Shown one piece after another: positions 1-10,700 of a DNA stretch of 27,034 nucleotides. Positions within the stretch are counted from its first letter, which is position 1. Each line of letters begins with the position of its first letter. The translations under genes and the position numbers were made by a program. The notes under the pieces are model-generated. The model did not search any database and was not told the origin of the DNA. It saw only the letters and a program-made list of their open reading frames with translations. Source of the DNA: Acanthaster planci (Eukaryota > Echinodermata > Asteroidea > Valvatida > Acanthasteridae); contig NW_019091850.1 in the NCBI RefSeq assembly GCF_001949145.1, forward strand, positions 1-27,034, read 5' to 3'.

Positions 1-787
1 AATATATAAAAACTTGAAAATACCCCAAATTTTTCCCAATTTGTAAAACGGTGAAGTCCTCTTAACGGGGGCGTTCTACATCAATTTGCTCAAATTGATT
101 CTGCAAGAGGGTTTCGTTTGCGTTATTTCTTTTAAATGCCCACGTTTAAAGCTCTAAAAACTGTGTATTTTTAAATATCGGAACATTTGTTCCGTACAGC
201 ATGTATGAGACAGTTGTACATGAGTTGTAACACTGCCATGACAGTGTTTGTCATGTGGCAAGCTCACAACAAAATAAATGAAAGTGTGTACAATATTTGT
301 GTTCTGGCTTCAAACATACAAGGTTTTGTCGATCAAAATAATTTCGAATGGAGAATTCTTCCGAACAAACGCGTGTTCGTAATACTTCACATCTATTTTC
401 CCCCATCTCACTTACAGTTCAACTCTTGCTCACCGCAGTGCGAAAGTATCCCAACAAATAGTTCAAAAGAGGGCGCCCTTTTCTACGACCTCACGCCACA
501 GACGTATACGTAAATGTGTAAGTCTGTGCCTCAGCCAACTGCACTTTGTTTAGGTGCAAGCCCGTATCTAAATCCTCCAGACCTGTATCAATCAAATATA
601 GACCTGTCAAATTCCAACAAACCTGGCAAAAGTGGTTAATTGTGGTTAAACTGTATCCAAAACAAAAGTATCCTCTGTCTTTTTCCTTCTATGAACATTT
701 TGGCAATCAGAAGCAATAGAGAAAAATTATTGAAATTTGTGGAATCAATCATGTCAAAAACCCAACTACGGACGTTAACATCAGCAG
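1..787. other. Non-coding sequence, no gene seen
   Basis: The stretch is AT-rich. Its short open frames show no recognisable domain, no codon pattern like the channel exons, and no convincing splice sites. I see no repeat or regulatory element that I can support before the foldback that starts at 788. Confidence 0.5.
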
Positions 788-967
788 GGAATACGGGTGT
801 TTCACAGTAGTGCGCCTCCAAGAGTTTGCAACGCACTAGCCAATCATAATGCGCGAAGGTTGTCGAACCAATGCGCGTTTGGAAAGGGTTGACAGATTTC
901 GCGCATTGTGATTGGCCAACGCGTTGCAAACTCTTGGAGGCACACTATTGTGAATCGCCCGTATTCC
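788..967. repeat. Foldback (inverted-repeat) element, 77-bp arms
   Basis: The left arm (788-864) is the reverse complement of the right arm (891-967), with 11 mismatches in 77 positions by hand alignment (about 86% identity). The loop is 26 bp (865-890). Both arms carry a CCAATCA box and the outer ends read GGAATACGGG. The arms explain the two similar short open frames read from either strand here. This layout fits a hairpin MITE or foldback transposon. I see no transposase and did not identify a clear target duplication. Confidence 0.8.
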
Positions 968-3900
968 TCCGCAGGTATTCCAGAAGGCTTAGTTTCGGGC
1001 AATATTTAACAGAGTCCCCTGAAACGGCGCACTTTGACACTCACTTGACTTTCCTCATACAGTGTTGCCTCACCTATCGTTGAAAAAAAAATCAGATTCA
1101 TTTGGTAAATGAAATTACTTGGCTACCAAACTAAATCAAGTTCGAGAACATGTAATCGCATGGTGCATTCTTTTGGTTAAGCTACTGGATAGAACTGATA
1201 GTAGGTATTAAAACCAGAACCGGATATGCCCACTTTTTTTTTCCAAAATCTGCCATGTTCACTTGTCTGCACTAGTAAGGAGGAAGTCATGGGTTCGAAC
1301 CCTACTCGAGCAAGCTTGTGATTTATTGCAACTTTCGAGCCACGCTGAGAAAACAGTGCAAATATATACATGGGTGTATGCAAGGTCGAAACCTTGTATA
1401 AAACCCACTCGTTGAGTATGAACTGTGTGTCTGTACCATATGTGTTTATGTCCTGTGTATACCTAAATAGACTGATACTTGGTAAAGTCGATGATTTCTA
1501 TGTGTCCAAAAGTACTATGTGTATTGTATGATTTCACTAGAACTGCATGGTTTTGTCCCATCAAGCAAGTTTGACGACGCCCCAACGAGAAACTTCTACA
1601 TTGACTACAGGAATGTTGTAGAGGGGGCTTTTTCGTTCAGAATCTTTAATTTCGGTTTTCTTCAAGTTGCAAGAAGTCGACGTTTAACGTATAGCAGTTC
1701 TGATTCCAAGTGGTCGACCTCGCACTGCACATCTAATTCAAAATAATTCCAGTCTACTGATGTACAGCTGCAAAATTATTTATTGTATTTATCGCGTTCA
1801 CAATAGTGCTTTCATTTTTATCCTTTTATGTCACTAAACGCAACGGTGAACTTTAGATGCATCAAACAAATCGATATTGGTTGATTGATTGGTAATAAAG
1901 AAAGTTATGCCTCTTTCACTTTTGTCCTTTTTAGTTTCAATTCTACCTTTAACATCGTGTGCTGTGATTCACTAAATGATTAATTCTTTGCCGTATACTT
2001 TTAATTGAACATTTTTGTAGAATGACTGTGACAAGTATTTTCATTAGAGTGGGATAGTTTCTAAAGCGAAAGATTTTAAATTCTTAATTTTATCATTTTA
2101 ATGAGCGAAAACTCATCTCGCCTTTATCCCTTTTTCCATACTAGTTTTCAAATTGGTTTTTTATATATAAATTGTCGTTTATTTTGCCTGTTGTTTTTTA
2201 TTTATTTGTGGGTTTTGTTTGTTTGGTTTTGTTATTTGAGGGTGTTTTCGTGTGGTTTCCTTTCTTCTTTGCTCTTGGTTTTAAAACTTAACGACTGAAT
2301 TTCCTCGTTTTCAGATTTTGTTTCTGGTCTTATGATGATACAGAGTACCGATACAACTTTATTTAATTACGAAATGAATAGGGAGATTTTTTTCCAGTCA
2401 AAATACTTTCTTTGGTAACATCATTACTAAATCGCTATTATACCCAAAGTCCAATCTGTTTCGTTCCCCGCACTCGATTACCGTAATGTCTTGAACCCGT
2501 TACATCATTGTGCTTAACCCTTTGATTCATCTTACTTCCTCTTCGTCCTTTTTTTCACCCGTGTCTGATACGTGCATAACCACACTTTTACATCATTAGC
2601 CATGCGCGGCTCTACTCACCGTATCCATAGAAACCTTGTTCCATAGTTGTCTGCGTATTCATTTCTGCTCATACGATATCAGTCTTCGCTGCTCGTGTTT
2701 GCCCCGTGTGTGAGCGTGTTTGCCATAAGCAGAACAGCGCAGAGAGGACGAGTGCACTAAATTAGAAGAGATGCGATCGTTTCGCATTGGGAAATCACGT
2801 GCATGCTGCCAAGCGCATGAGAACTGGAATGAAGACTGAGGTGTGGAGGACTCTCTTCCCTCTGCTTCGAGGTAAGACGGTGTGGGTTTTGTCGTCTGAA
2901 CAAACATTAAACTCACGTCTGATATGATGTCTTTTTAGCCTTTTCTGTGCTTCGGCTGTATAAGATCGTCCTCAAAGGTCGCCCAGGTAGCCAACAAAGA
3001 TGAAAGGTTGAATACCAGAGACACTCAAATCTTCATGAGCGCACCGTTTTTGATACAAGGAATAATACCGGTAGTTTGACATTATCTGGATTCACCAGTC
3101 TGATAGATAACTCTACAATAAACTGTAGGTTTCTCGGATCTCCGATTTGAGTTTGGGCACAAGTGAGCGCCCTTTGATCACCGGTCGACACAAAACTGCC
3201 GCCATTTTGATACTGGCTTCCTGCCATTAACTGCTGGGATATCATCTTTACAGTTTACTGAGGAACGCTGAATGGACGCCGCCAACACCTGGCCTAATTG
3301 CCTACGGTGAAAGGGTCCATTGTCAACGACAGCGCACCGTCGCGTTGTGACGCCCAAAGCGCGCAGCTATTTGTTGTCGCTTTGCGACGAGGAATTTTGA
3401 ACAGGTGGTATCAGCGTTGCTGCGACCCTGTTCAATGATCTCCAGCCAGTCCTTTTCAGTGGAAAAATCCATTGCTGTTAATTGTTCCCCACACGACATT
3501 TGGAATTTCCAGCCAGGGAAAGAAGACGAATCTTGACACAGTTCCAGTGTAGCCTCTTGCAAGTTTTATCTTGGAATTCTGTCAGCGCTGACATGGTGTG
3601 AGGTTCAGAGATTGGCCGATAAGGCTGAGTGTAAGGACGGTGCTTCGGGGAGAAGAGAGGCCCCCCTCGGCACTCCATCATCTGAGCAGATAAGACAACG
3701 TTGCAACCGTCCAAGCAGCTCGAGTTGTCTCAACTGGTTACATGGGTGATAATTTGCATTTCTCACTCTGTGGACATTTTCAGGCGACGGGCTGCTTGGG
3801 TAAGTACATACCAGTCATCGTAATATTAAATCTATTTTCGTTTCTCTGTAAGATGAGGTACACGTCTTTTGGTATTTAACAGACGATAAACAGAATTCCA

Positions 3901-4816
3901 CGCTATCAAAAGCCACGCCCAACAGGAGTGCTGTATACCGCATTACATCATCGTTTGACTTCCACTGTATAGAAAATGCTTCGTTATTTACTTGGGCAGG
4001 CAGAAGCCTTTCCAATTATGTCATTTTCTCGCAGTCTTATTGGCTGACTACATCAGCGTCGAGATAACGAGTGATATAATTACACCATACATCTTGTTAA
4101 CAACTGACATCTCCCACGTCTTATAACATTTTCCAACAATGGACGGCTTTGTTGGGGGGCTTATATGGATGAAACGCCAATTTCCGTTGATGCTCCTTTG
4201 ATCAAGTGATGTGAATCGCTTTATGGACGGGCTTTAAGGATGGCATCGTCATAGATTCAACGAATACGGCAGGCTAGGAAGCTCAATGTTTCTGTTCTTG
4301 AATGTGTTACTGACGTCAATTTATCTTTTAATACATTTCAAGAAGGTGTGGGCTGAATAGAAATTGCAATACAGCCCTCTGCAAAGGACCTCTTCAAAAT
4401 TCTATTTTCGCGGTCACCTTAAAGCCATGTTCGTCCATCCCGGTGCTCGAGTGAACAACGGCTGCCATTTTGTCTGAAGACAACTTAAAATCAAACTGCA
4501 CACTCAGGCTTGACAAAAGACTAGTCAGTAAGAGGTTTGAAGAGCACGATCCGAAGATGATTATCAGTGATAACGGCACTTGCAGGCATGTGCGCATGCG
4601 CAGAGACCAGTCTGGATCGGTTCTTGAGTGCCGTGTGACAAGACGGCTTCTAGCATTACAAACTGAACATGGAAAGACGTCGACTGTATTTCCACAAGAC
4701 TAAGTCTTCGCGAGGAAAACATTACAAACTGCAGTCGTGTGCATGATGACATCTACAGTGACGTCTGCTCTGGCAGGGTCCTTTTGTAACGATTTTCTAT
4801 GTTGGAAGGCAACGTA
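968..4816. other. Non-coding sequence with one SINE-like scar
   Basis: No exon is supported in this 3.8-kb stretch. Besides the tRNA-like scar near 1290 it contains T-rich tracts (about 2100-2300) and scattered short frames without recognisable domains. A minus-strand pair of overlapping frames at 3323-3714 has somewhat protein-like composition, but no family is recognised and a stop and a frame change separate the two. Confidence 0.45.
1270..1320 (+). repeat. tRNA-derived SINE remnant (B box / T-arm)
   Basis: GGGTTCGAACCC at 1293-1304 matches the RNA polymerase III B box and T-loop of tRNAs (consensus GGTTCGANNCC). Read on the minus strand it gives the peptide ARVGFEPMTSSL, a spurious translation type that recurs in databases from tRNA-related SINEs. 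No cloverleaf can be closed around it and no good A box lies about 40-50 bp upstream. It is a scar and not a tRNA gene. Confidence 0.45.
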
Positions 4817-5390
4817 CGGTGGCCCTGAAGAGACGTAAAACTCACGACTATTCGCGAATATTTTTCACGACTTCTTGTAAATATTTTGCGACGTCGCGAC
4901 TAAATTTACTAGTCTCAAACTTTGTCACGAATTTTTTCCAGAAACTTGAAGGAGTCGATATTTGCCCGACCTGGACGCCAAAGGCTTTTTAAGGCCTTCT
5001 AGAGCTACAGCTAAATTCAAGAGACATGTATGTCCTTACCAGGAACCAGCCATGTGGAAAGCAAACCTTGTTTTTCTTAGTTCTGTCTTGCCCAATGCTC
5101 TTTTCCTTTCTCAGTACACAGCTTCACTGTTCACTTGGCATTGCATGTGGACAACCATGCAATAGTACACGCGCACGGTAACTGCACCGCTGTACATGCG
5201 TCTAACATTATGTATTTGCTGTTTGTTATTAGCGCACTTACCTAAAAAGCTAATGGAAAAATATTCGCGACTAGCAGTGACAAAAATGTACGACATCGCG
5301 AAAATATTCACGACTTGTCGTGAATAAATTCACGACGTCGCAAAAAAATTCGCGACTACTCGTACATTTTATGTCCCTTCAGGGCCCCCG
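4817..5390. mobile_element. MITE-like element with TIRs and TA target duplication
   Basis: The left end (from 4817, CGGTGGCCCTGAAGAGAC) and the reverse complement of the right end (to 5390, CGGGGGCCCTGAAGGGAC) form terminal inverted repeats. The similarity continues through TAAAA into a TCGCGAAT block about 35 bp inside. Each end is flanked by TA (4815-4816 and 5391-5392), as expected for Tc1/mariner-type insertion. Subterminal DNA is packed with CACGAC, GTCGTG and TCGCGA words, including the palindrome TTCACGACTTGTCGTGAA near 5309-5326. No transposase is encoded, so the element is probably non-autonomous. Superfamily assignment rests only on the ends and the TA duplication. Confidence 0.72.
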
Positions 5391-5691
5391 TAGCTACGGC
5401 AAAGTGCGTGTGTGGTTAAACAGGATGCTGCCAATTGGCACCGGCAATCGTGATACCGTCCTCTCACAACACAAAACAAATACACGGTGCAGGTACCCGT
5501 CCAGCTTAAGTCTACACTACCTGTCATTTCCGTAATTGCAAATGCAATAAACAAATCGGATAAAATTTCTGTATTTCGTCTGGTTGGGTTGGTCCTTGGT
5601 ATTCACTGCAACAGGGTTGTTGACATTTTTCATTCAATTACAGGGGAGCACTGCGCAGGCAAATACCTTGCAGTGAGAGCAAGGGCCCAGC
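5391..5691. other. Spacer between two inverted-repeat elements
   Basis: This 300-bp stretch shows no exon, repeat or regulatory signal that I can support. Confidence 0.4.
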
Positions 5692-7706
5692 ATATGGAAT
5701 TCCATATCTGCCGTTGCCCGTCGTCCGTCGCCTCTTGCTTTTTGTTGTGTCCCAATTCTGCCATTTTCCAGTTCCATATATGCCATTTTCCGTGGCATCC
5801 GTCGTCTGTCGTTGGTCGTCCGTCACTGGCGCGTCGCCAGTCGTGCGCGCGTTGCCCGTCGTGTGTCGCCCGTCGCTTTTATTGGAGGGGGTCACGCTTG
5901 CGCAGTGGTATTTTTCACTTTGACCCTTGATCTTTTCACATACTTCTTCGATCGATCCCCCAGCGTAATTTTTTTTCCTAGGAAGGTAAGGAGTAATTAT
6001 AATAAAATGGGCGTAACTTAACCGTTGCGCATGCGTTTTTCCATCAAGGAAGGTTGGGGGCAATTATCATAATGGGGTACATGAACTTTTAAGTATAAAA
6101 CACAACAAAATTGCCTTTCTGACCGACTTGCATTGTGGCTCTGTTAGAAGAACAAGCCAAAGGTTTGAGTTTACACGTACATGTAATAACTTTTTGTGGG
6201 GAATTAGTTGGTGGGAGGATGTTTTTATAATAAGAAAGTAAAGCCCGACATTTACCTTTGCACTTAGGTTTCTAAGTGTCCACTTAATCAAGCTTGCAGT
6301 TAACCACGCTCGTATTTGATAATTACCCCGTAACCTTGCTAGAAAAAAATACGCTTTCCGCCGTGCCTGACACTCATTTAGCCTAGAAGATAATATATTC
6401 GATTCTCCAGTTGCGCCGTACTCCACTTGGAAAAAGCAAAATCCTTCTTTTTTTGAAGAATGGCATCGGTAAATTAACGTGTATCGGAAAGAGGTTCTGT
6501 CACAATGCATGTATTTTGACAGATATTATTAGATATAGGCACATAGTCCTATGTGCACTGCCCTAGATAGCTGTCACACTTCCTGGCAGATGTTACACAT
6601 TTTGCACCAAGCCCAACTGTAAAATCTGTACTGCCTTGTGTGGTTATATTCATGGTTCCAGAAAGCTGCCACAGATCCCCACAAATCTGCACCAGTTTGC
6701 ATTCAAATGGCCCCCTTTTCTTGCAGTTATGACAGTTTGTAAATTGGGGGTTTCACAAAAGGTGAATTCTGAGAAGATTCAGGCACTAATTAATCATAAA
6801 GTGGGCCAATCACAGTTAATCAGCCAATCACTGCCCATTCTTCTGACCAATCACAGTTAATCAGCCAATCACTGCCCATTCCTCTGACAAATCACAGTCC
6901 ATTGTTTCAGCCAATCAGGCAAGGGGTCAGATTACTTCTGTCAGGCAATGCTAGTTTAGGCGGGAAATCTATGTGAGGATCATTTTGTCGGAGCTTGTTG
7001 GTCAAGCTGGGACAATTTGCCCAGCACCTGCCTTTTTAAGAATATTTGGTTTAAGTGGCATTTTTTAACAGGATTCCAAGATTCCTTATACATACAAGAT
7101 GTGACATGTATCTTAACTGTTATGATAAATTGTACCAATGATATTATTGTTGACAATGATGTTTGCCATAATACACTGTAATTTGTAAGGGGTCAGCCCC
7201 ACCCTCTTATGTACCCAAGGGGGTGGGGTGCTGTATGTTCCAAAGCACAACCAGCGCTGACCCCAAAAGGTTGGATGGATCATTTTATTATTTCATAATT
7301 ATTTCTGGGGCCTGGGAGCCCATTCATTAATGATTGGGCCCGTAAGCCAAATGACAATGGATGTACATGTACATCGGACCTGGGAGTCCTTTGTTTGTTT
7401 GATGTATGATTTGGGCTTACCAGCCCATATGACTGATACCAGCTTGCCCAAAACAGATTCGGTATCTGGCAAAATAATAAATAATAGATGATTTGGCAAG
7501 AGACAGAAAGTAATTTGTCTTGAAGTTTGTTCATTTGTGAGTCCGAGTGTAATAACTATATTATGTTAAATAAAAATAAACAAAATGGACTTATACTAGG
7601 GTAGATTGTATTCTTTAATTGATAACTTAGTTACTCTAGACGTAACTTTATTCGTTGACGATGGCGGACGACGCATGACGGGCGACGGCAGATATGGAAT
7701 TCCATA
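5692..7706. mobile_element. ~2.0-kb element with palindromic terminal inverted repeats
   Basis: The left end reads ATATGGAATTCCATATCTGCC and continues TTGCCCGTC after the G-T step. The reverse complement of the right end starts TATGGAATTCCATATCTGCC and continues nearly identically (CCGTCGCCCGTC), so about 30 bp match with one mismatch before divergence. The first 14-16 bp are themselves a palindrome centred on GAATTC. The pentamer CCAGC lies directly outside both ends (5687-5691 and 7707-7711), a possible target duplication. The left subterminal region (5716-5880) is rich in GTCGTCCGTC-type words and has a perfect 7-bp stem (5825-5841). Internal sequence shows no recognisable transposase. It is likely a non-autonomous DNA transposon of unassigned superfamily. 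Confidence 0.65.
6806..6898. repeat. 41-bp tandem repeat with CCAAT boxes (about 2.3 copies)
   Basis: The unit starting CCAATCACAGTTAATCAGCC at 6806 recurs at 6847 with only a few changes and again in part at 6888 (CAAATCACAG). This gives an exact 41-bp period. Each full unit carries two CCAATCA words about 18 bp apart, and a further CCAATCA follows at 6911. The repeat is inside the 5692-7706 element. Confidence 0.85.
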
Positions 7707-7711
7707 CCAGC

Positions 7712-10700
7712 CAGCTGATAAGAGTCTGCAAACGGGAGTGGTGAGAATGTTCATTAGCGCTTCGAGCTCATTTCGCCGTATAGAGGTTTAAAACAAAACA
7801 GAGAAACGGGCGTTTATGCCCGTAAGCGCAAGCAGGATAGTTTACCACAATAATACATGACCGTGTATGTATATCAAGGTGTTTGTAACTTCAAAGAAAG
7901 AAGGTCGTAAATGTGCCATTGTGGCCATTTTCTACGCAAGTAAAAAGACACCACAGCAAGTTTACAATTTTGCTCGGGAGTATCTGTTTCTTTGATCCTG
8001 ACATCTCAGGCACGGTGTAAATAATAACATGCATAGAAAAGGGTGTGGATTTACCAGCTTACACCCTGCAAATTGCTGAGGTAAAACATCGCCGCAATAG
8101 TAGACGAACTTTGGAACATTCGCTTAATATGATTGACAATTATTTCCAAGTTTTTATGATTGTCTGTGTTTACTATTACACGCCATCGTATATGGACAAA
8201 ATGTTGGGGGCAATTCCGCTGATAGCTTAAAGCAGCTATTTGATCCACAGGAAAGATGGAGATAATACACAATTTGAGTAGTGATCAGACCTTGGGCTTT
8301 TCGCAACGAGAATGTACTCAGAACGCGTCGTGCAGTCGCCTAAAAAATTGAGTTACGCCAGTCCAATGTTTTCGATTCGACTCGACTTCGATTTTCCTTT
8401 TCCCTGGAGGAGGCAGAATCTATGTCCCCAGTGGGAGGGAGTTTTGACGTTCTTCTGAATCTCATTTTCTTCTGAATCTCATTCTATGAGGCCTGATGTA
8501 ACCATGGAAACAGCAATTAAAATACACCATGGTTTTTGGTTTCACCAATATATAACAGAGACACATATCGCAACTCTCTGTATATACCTGCTGCTATAAA
8601 CGGCTCTGGCTGTATTGGTACATGTACATGGTGCATGCGCATCCTCGTGCTTCACAACTTGTCAGGTTTGGACAAGAAGTTTACGTAATGCATGTATTAT
8701 TCATGCAGTTTTACATTACAGTGCATTTTAAAATGGTCTTAAAAATAGTAAGTCTCTTATTCCGAATTTCACTGGGCCTCAAAACCCTCCCACTTTCGAT
8801 GGAACATTTTAGCTTCTTTTACTAAAATTAAAACATTTTGAAATCATGAGGAAAGCAGACGACGGTTGCATCCGAATCTGCCGTAGAGCAAGGTATATAG
8901 GTCTTCTCTATACGTACTGACAATAGACGTATCCGCAGTTCTGGAAGTCCGTTTCGGACACGACCGATATTACATCAATTTTAAGGCTTGGGGTAAATGT
9001 TAACGCTAATAACTCCTTTTCATCTTAAAATGGTTCATATATAATTGATCTCGTATCCCAAGTTTCACATGCACTTCAGAATCCACCCACTTTTGGGGGA
9101 TTTGCTTTGATTGAAATAAATACATTCTGAAAATATATCACCCAAAGTACCGAATAAAATGTAGAGTATAAAACTATATATTTACATGTATATCTTTGTT
9201 CAGGGGCCACTTTTGTTGTTAGCTGGTGTTTTCTCATACATCAAAGACCAGCCACGTGACAAGCTCTTGACCAATAGGAATCGGTTAAACTATCTTATCA
9301 TCCATTATGAATACATGGATAAAATAACAAATGAGGTGTAAATTACTGATAAAAGACATGTTTATATGCGTGTAGCTTGTTTTACACGACTGACATATTA
9401 CAGTGCTAACCCATGGTAATTTTCCAGTGCTGTGCCACGAAGGCGCGCTTTTCGCAGAATTCCCCCTTTCATCGACAGCCAAGTGTGGAAGGGCATGCAC
9501 ATGGAATAAGCTTTTATGAACCGGGTTCGTGGCTAGTTCGAGGTCGAGGCTGGCAGTAAGCGCACTCACGCAACCTTCGGGTATTTGAACCACCGGAAAT
9601 CAGTGAACGCCGTGTAGAAAACTTAGCAGAGGTTTGTCCACCTTGACCATAGCAAATAACGGCTCGAGATATCACGTGTGCATTACGCTATTTATATTAG
9701 TTTAACAACATGTGATGGTTGGGTTAACAGGGCAGTCCACATGTCTGACATCCGGATGTTGGTCATCGTGATGATGGTCAACTGTATTATCTAGCTTTGC
9801 ACTCAGGAACATCTAATACGAGCCCTTTCCACTCGACGACAAACAAACACACTCAGAAATTCACTAGTAATTCACCTCGAGGTAAGGGCGACCTTTGACA
9901 CGATGTCGCTTATGTAATGTATCTCAAGCATTACAAAACGTTTCAAACCTCGCGAGATTGTTCGGCGTCGCATCACGGAAATGGCCTATACCAATGTTGA
10001 ACGCGTTCAAACACAGGGGAAAATTGGTACACTACAGCATGTCAATGCCCAAGGGCACTATGAATATGTGCGCTCTTTTTGATGATGCTGTCATGTTTAT
10101 ATTCCTACATTTTCCCCCGTCCTTCCATGGAGGATGGTCCTTCACTCTTGATATTCAAACAACTGTGTTTCAGTCACGTAATTCACGTTACCGACTTCGC
10201 TGGGGTCGAAATTCAACGAGATAAACCATGCTTCAAATCAGTGTACAAACACAACTCCGTCTTGAGCGCTGTCATTTCATTGGCGTCTTCACAACAAGGC
10301 GAATGTGTGTTGTTTCTTTGTTTCATTTTTGTAATCGATATCCTGTGCTATACACTTCAAGGATGATGATACATACGATTAAGCCCCTTCGGTTTCTTGC
10401 AATTTCGCCTACGTCATCGTTTCACACTTCATGCCTGCAGGAGCAACATTCGTTGCTGTCAGGGGTCGACACCATACTGAATAATGAACTCGATCGGATT
10501 ATGCACCAGGTGACGAAATGGGGATTATTTTAAGGGCCGGAATACTTAAAAGTCATCTTTGTGACTCACCATTGTTGTCAATCTCATGCATAATGCAGAT
10601 TTCACAGCATGTGCAATCGCAAACGCGCCTCAACGTTGTGTGCGTAGAGGAACTGTATACACACCCTTTGCGAAGTATTGTACATGTATTATTGTGAGTC

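Noticed and set aside
871-1083. Short + frame and its near-copy on the minus strand (KLLEAHYCE)
   Set aside because: The likeness is explained by the inverted arms of the foldback at 788-967, not by two related proteins.
1270-1320. A functional tRNA gene
   Set aside because: Only the T-arm/B box is recognisable. No acceptor stem, D arm or anticodon arm can be paired around it.
5638-6063. 141-residue minus-strand frame and overlapping + frames in the GTCGTC-rich tract
   Set aside because: The translated repeats (RRTTGNGR, TTDDQRQTTD) come from the short-word array next to the left terminus of the 2-kb element, not from a gene.
6067-6510. 147-residue minus-strand open frame inside the 2-kb element
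   Set aside because: No transposase motif or other domain is visible and the composition is ordinary for non-coding DNA.
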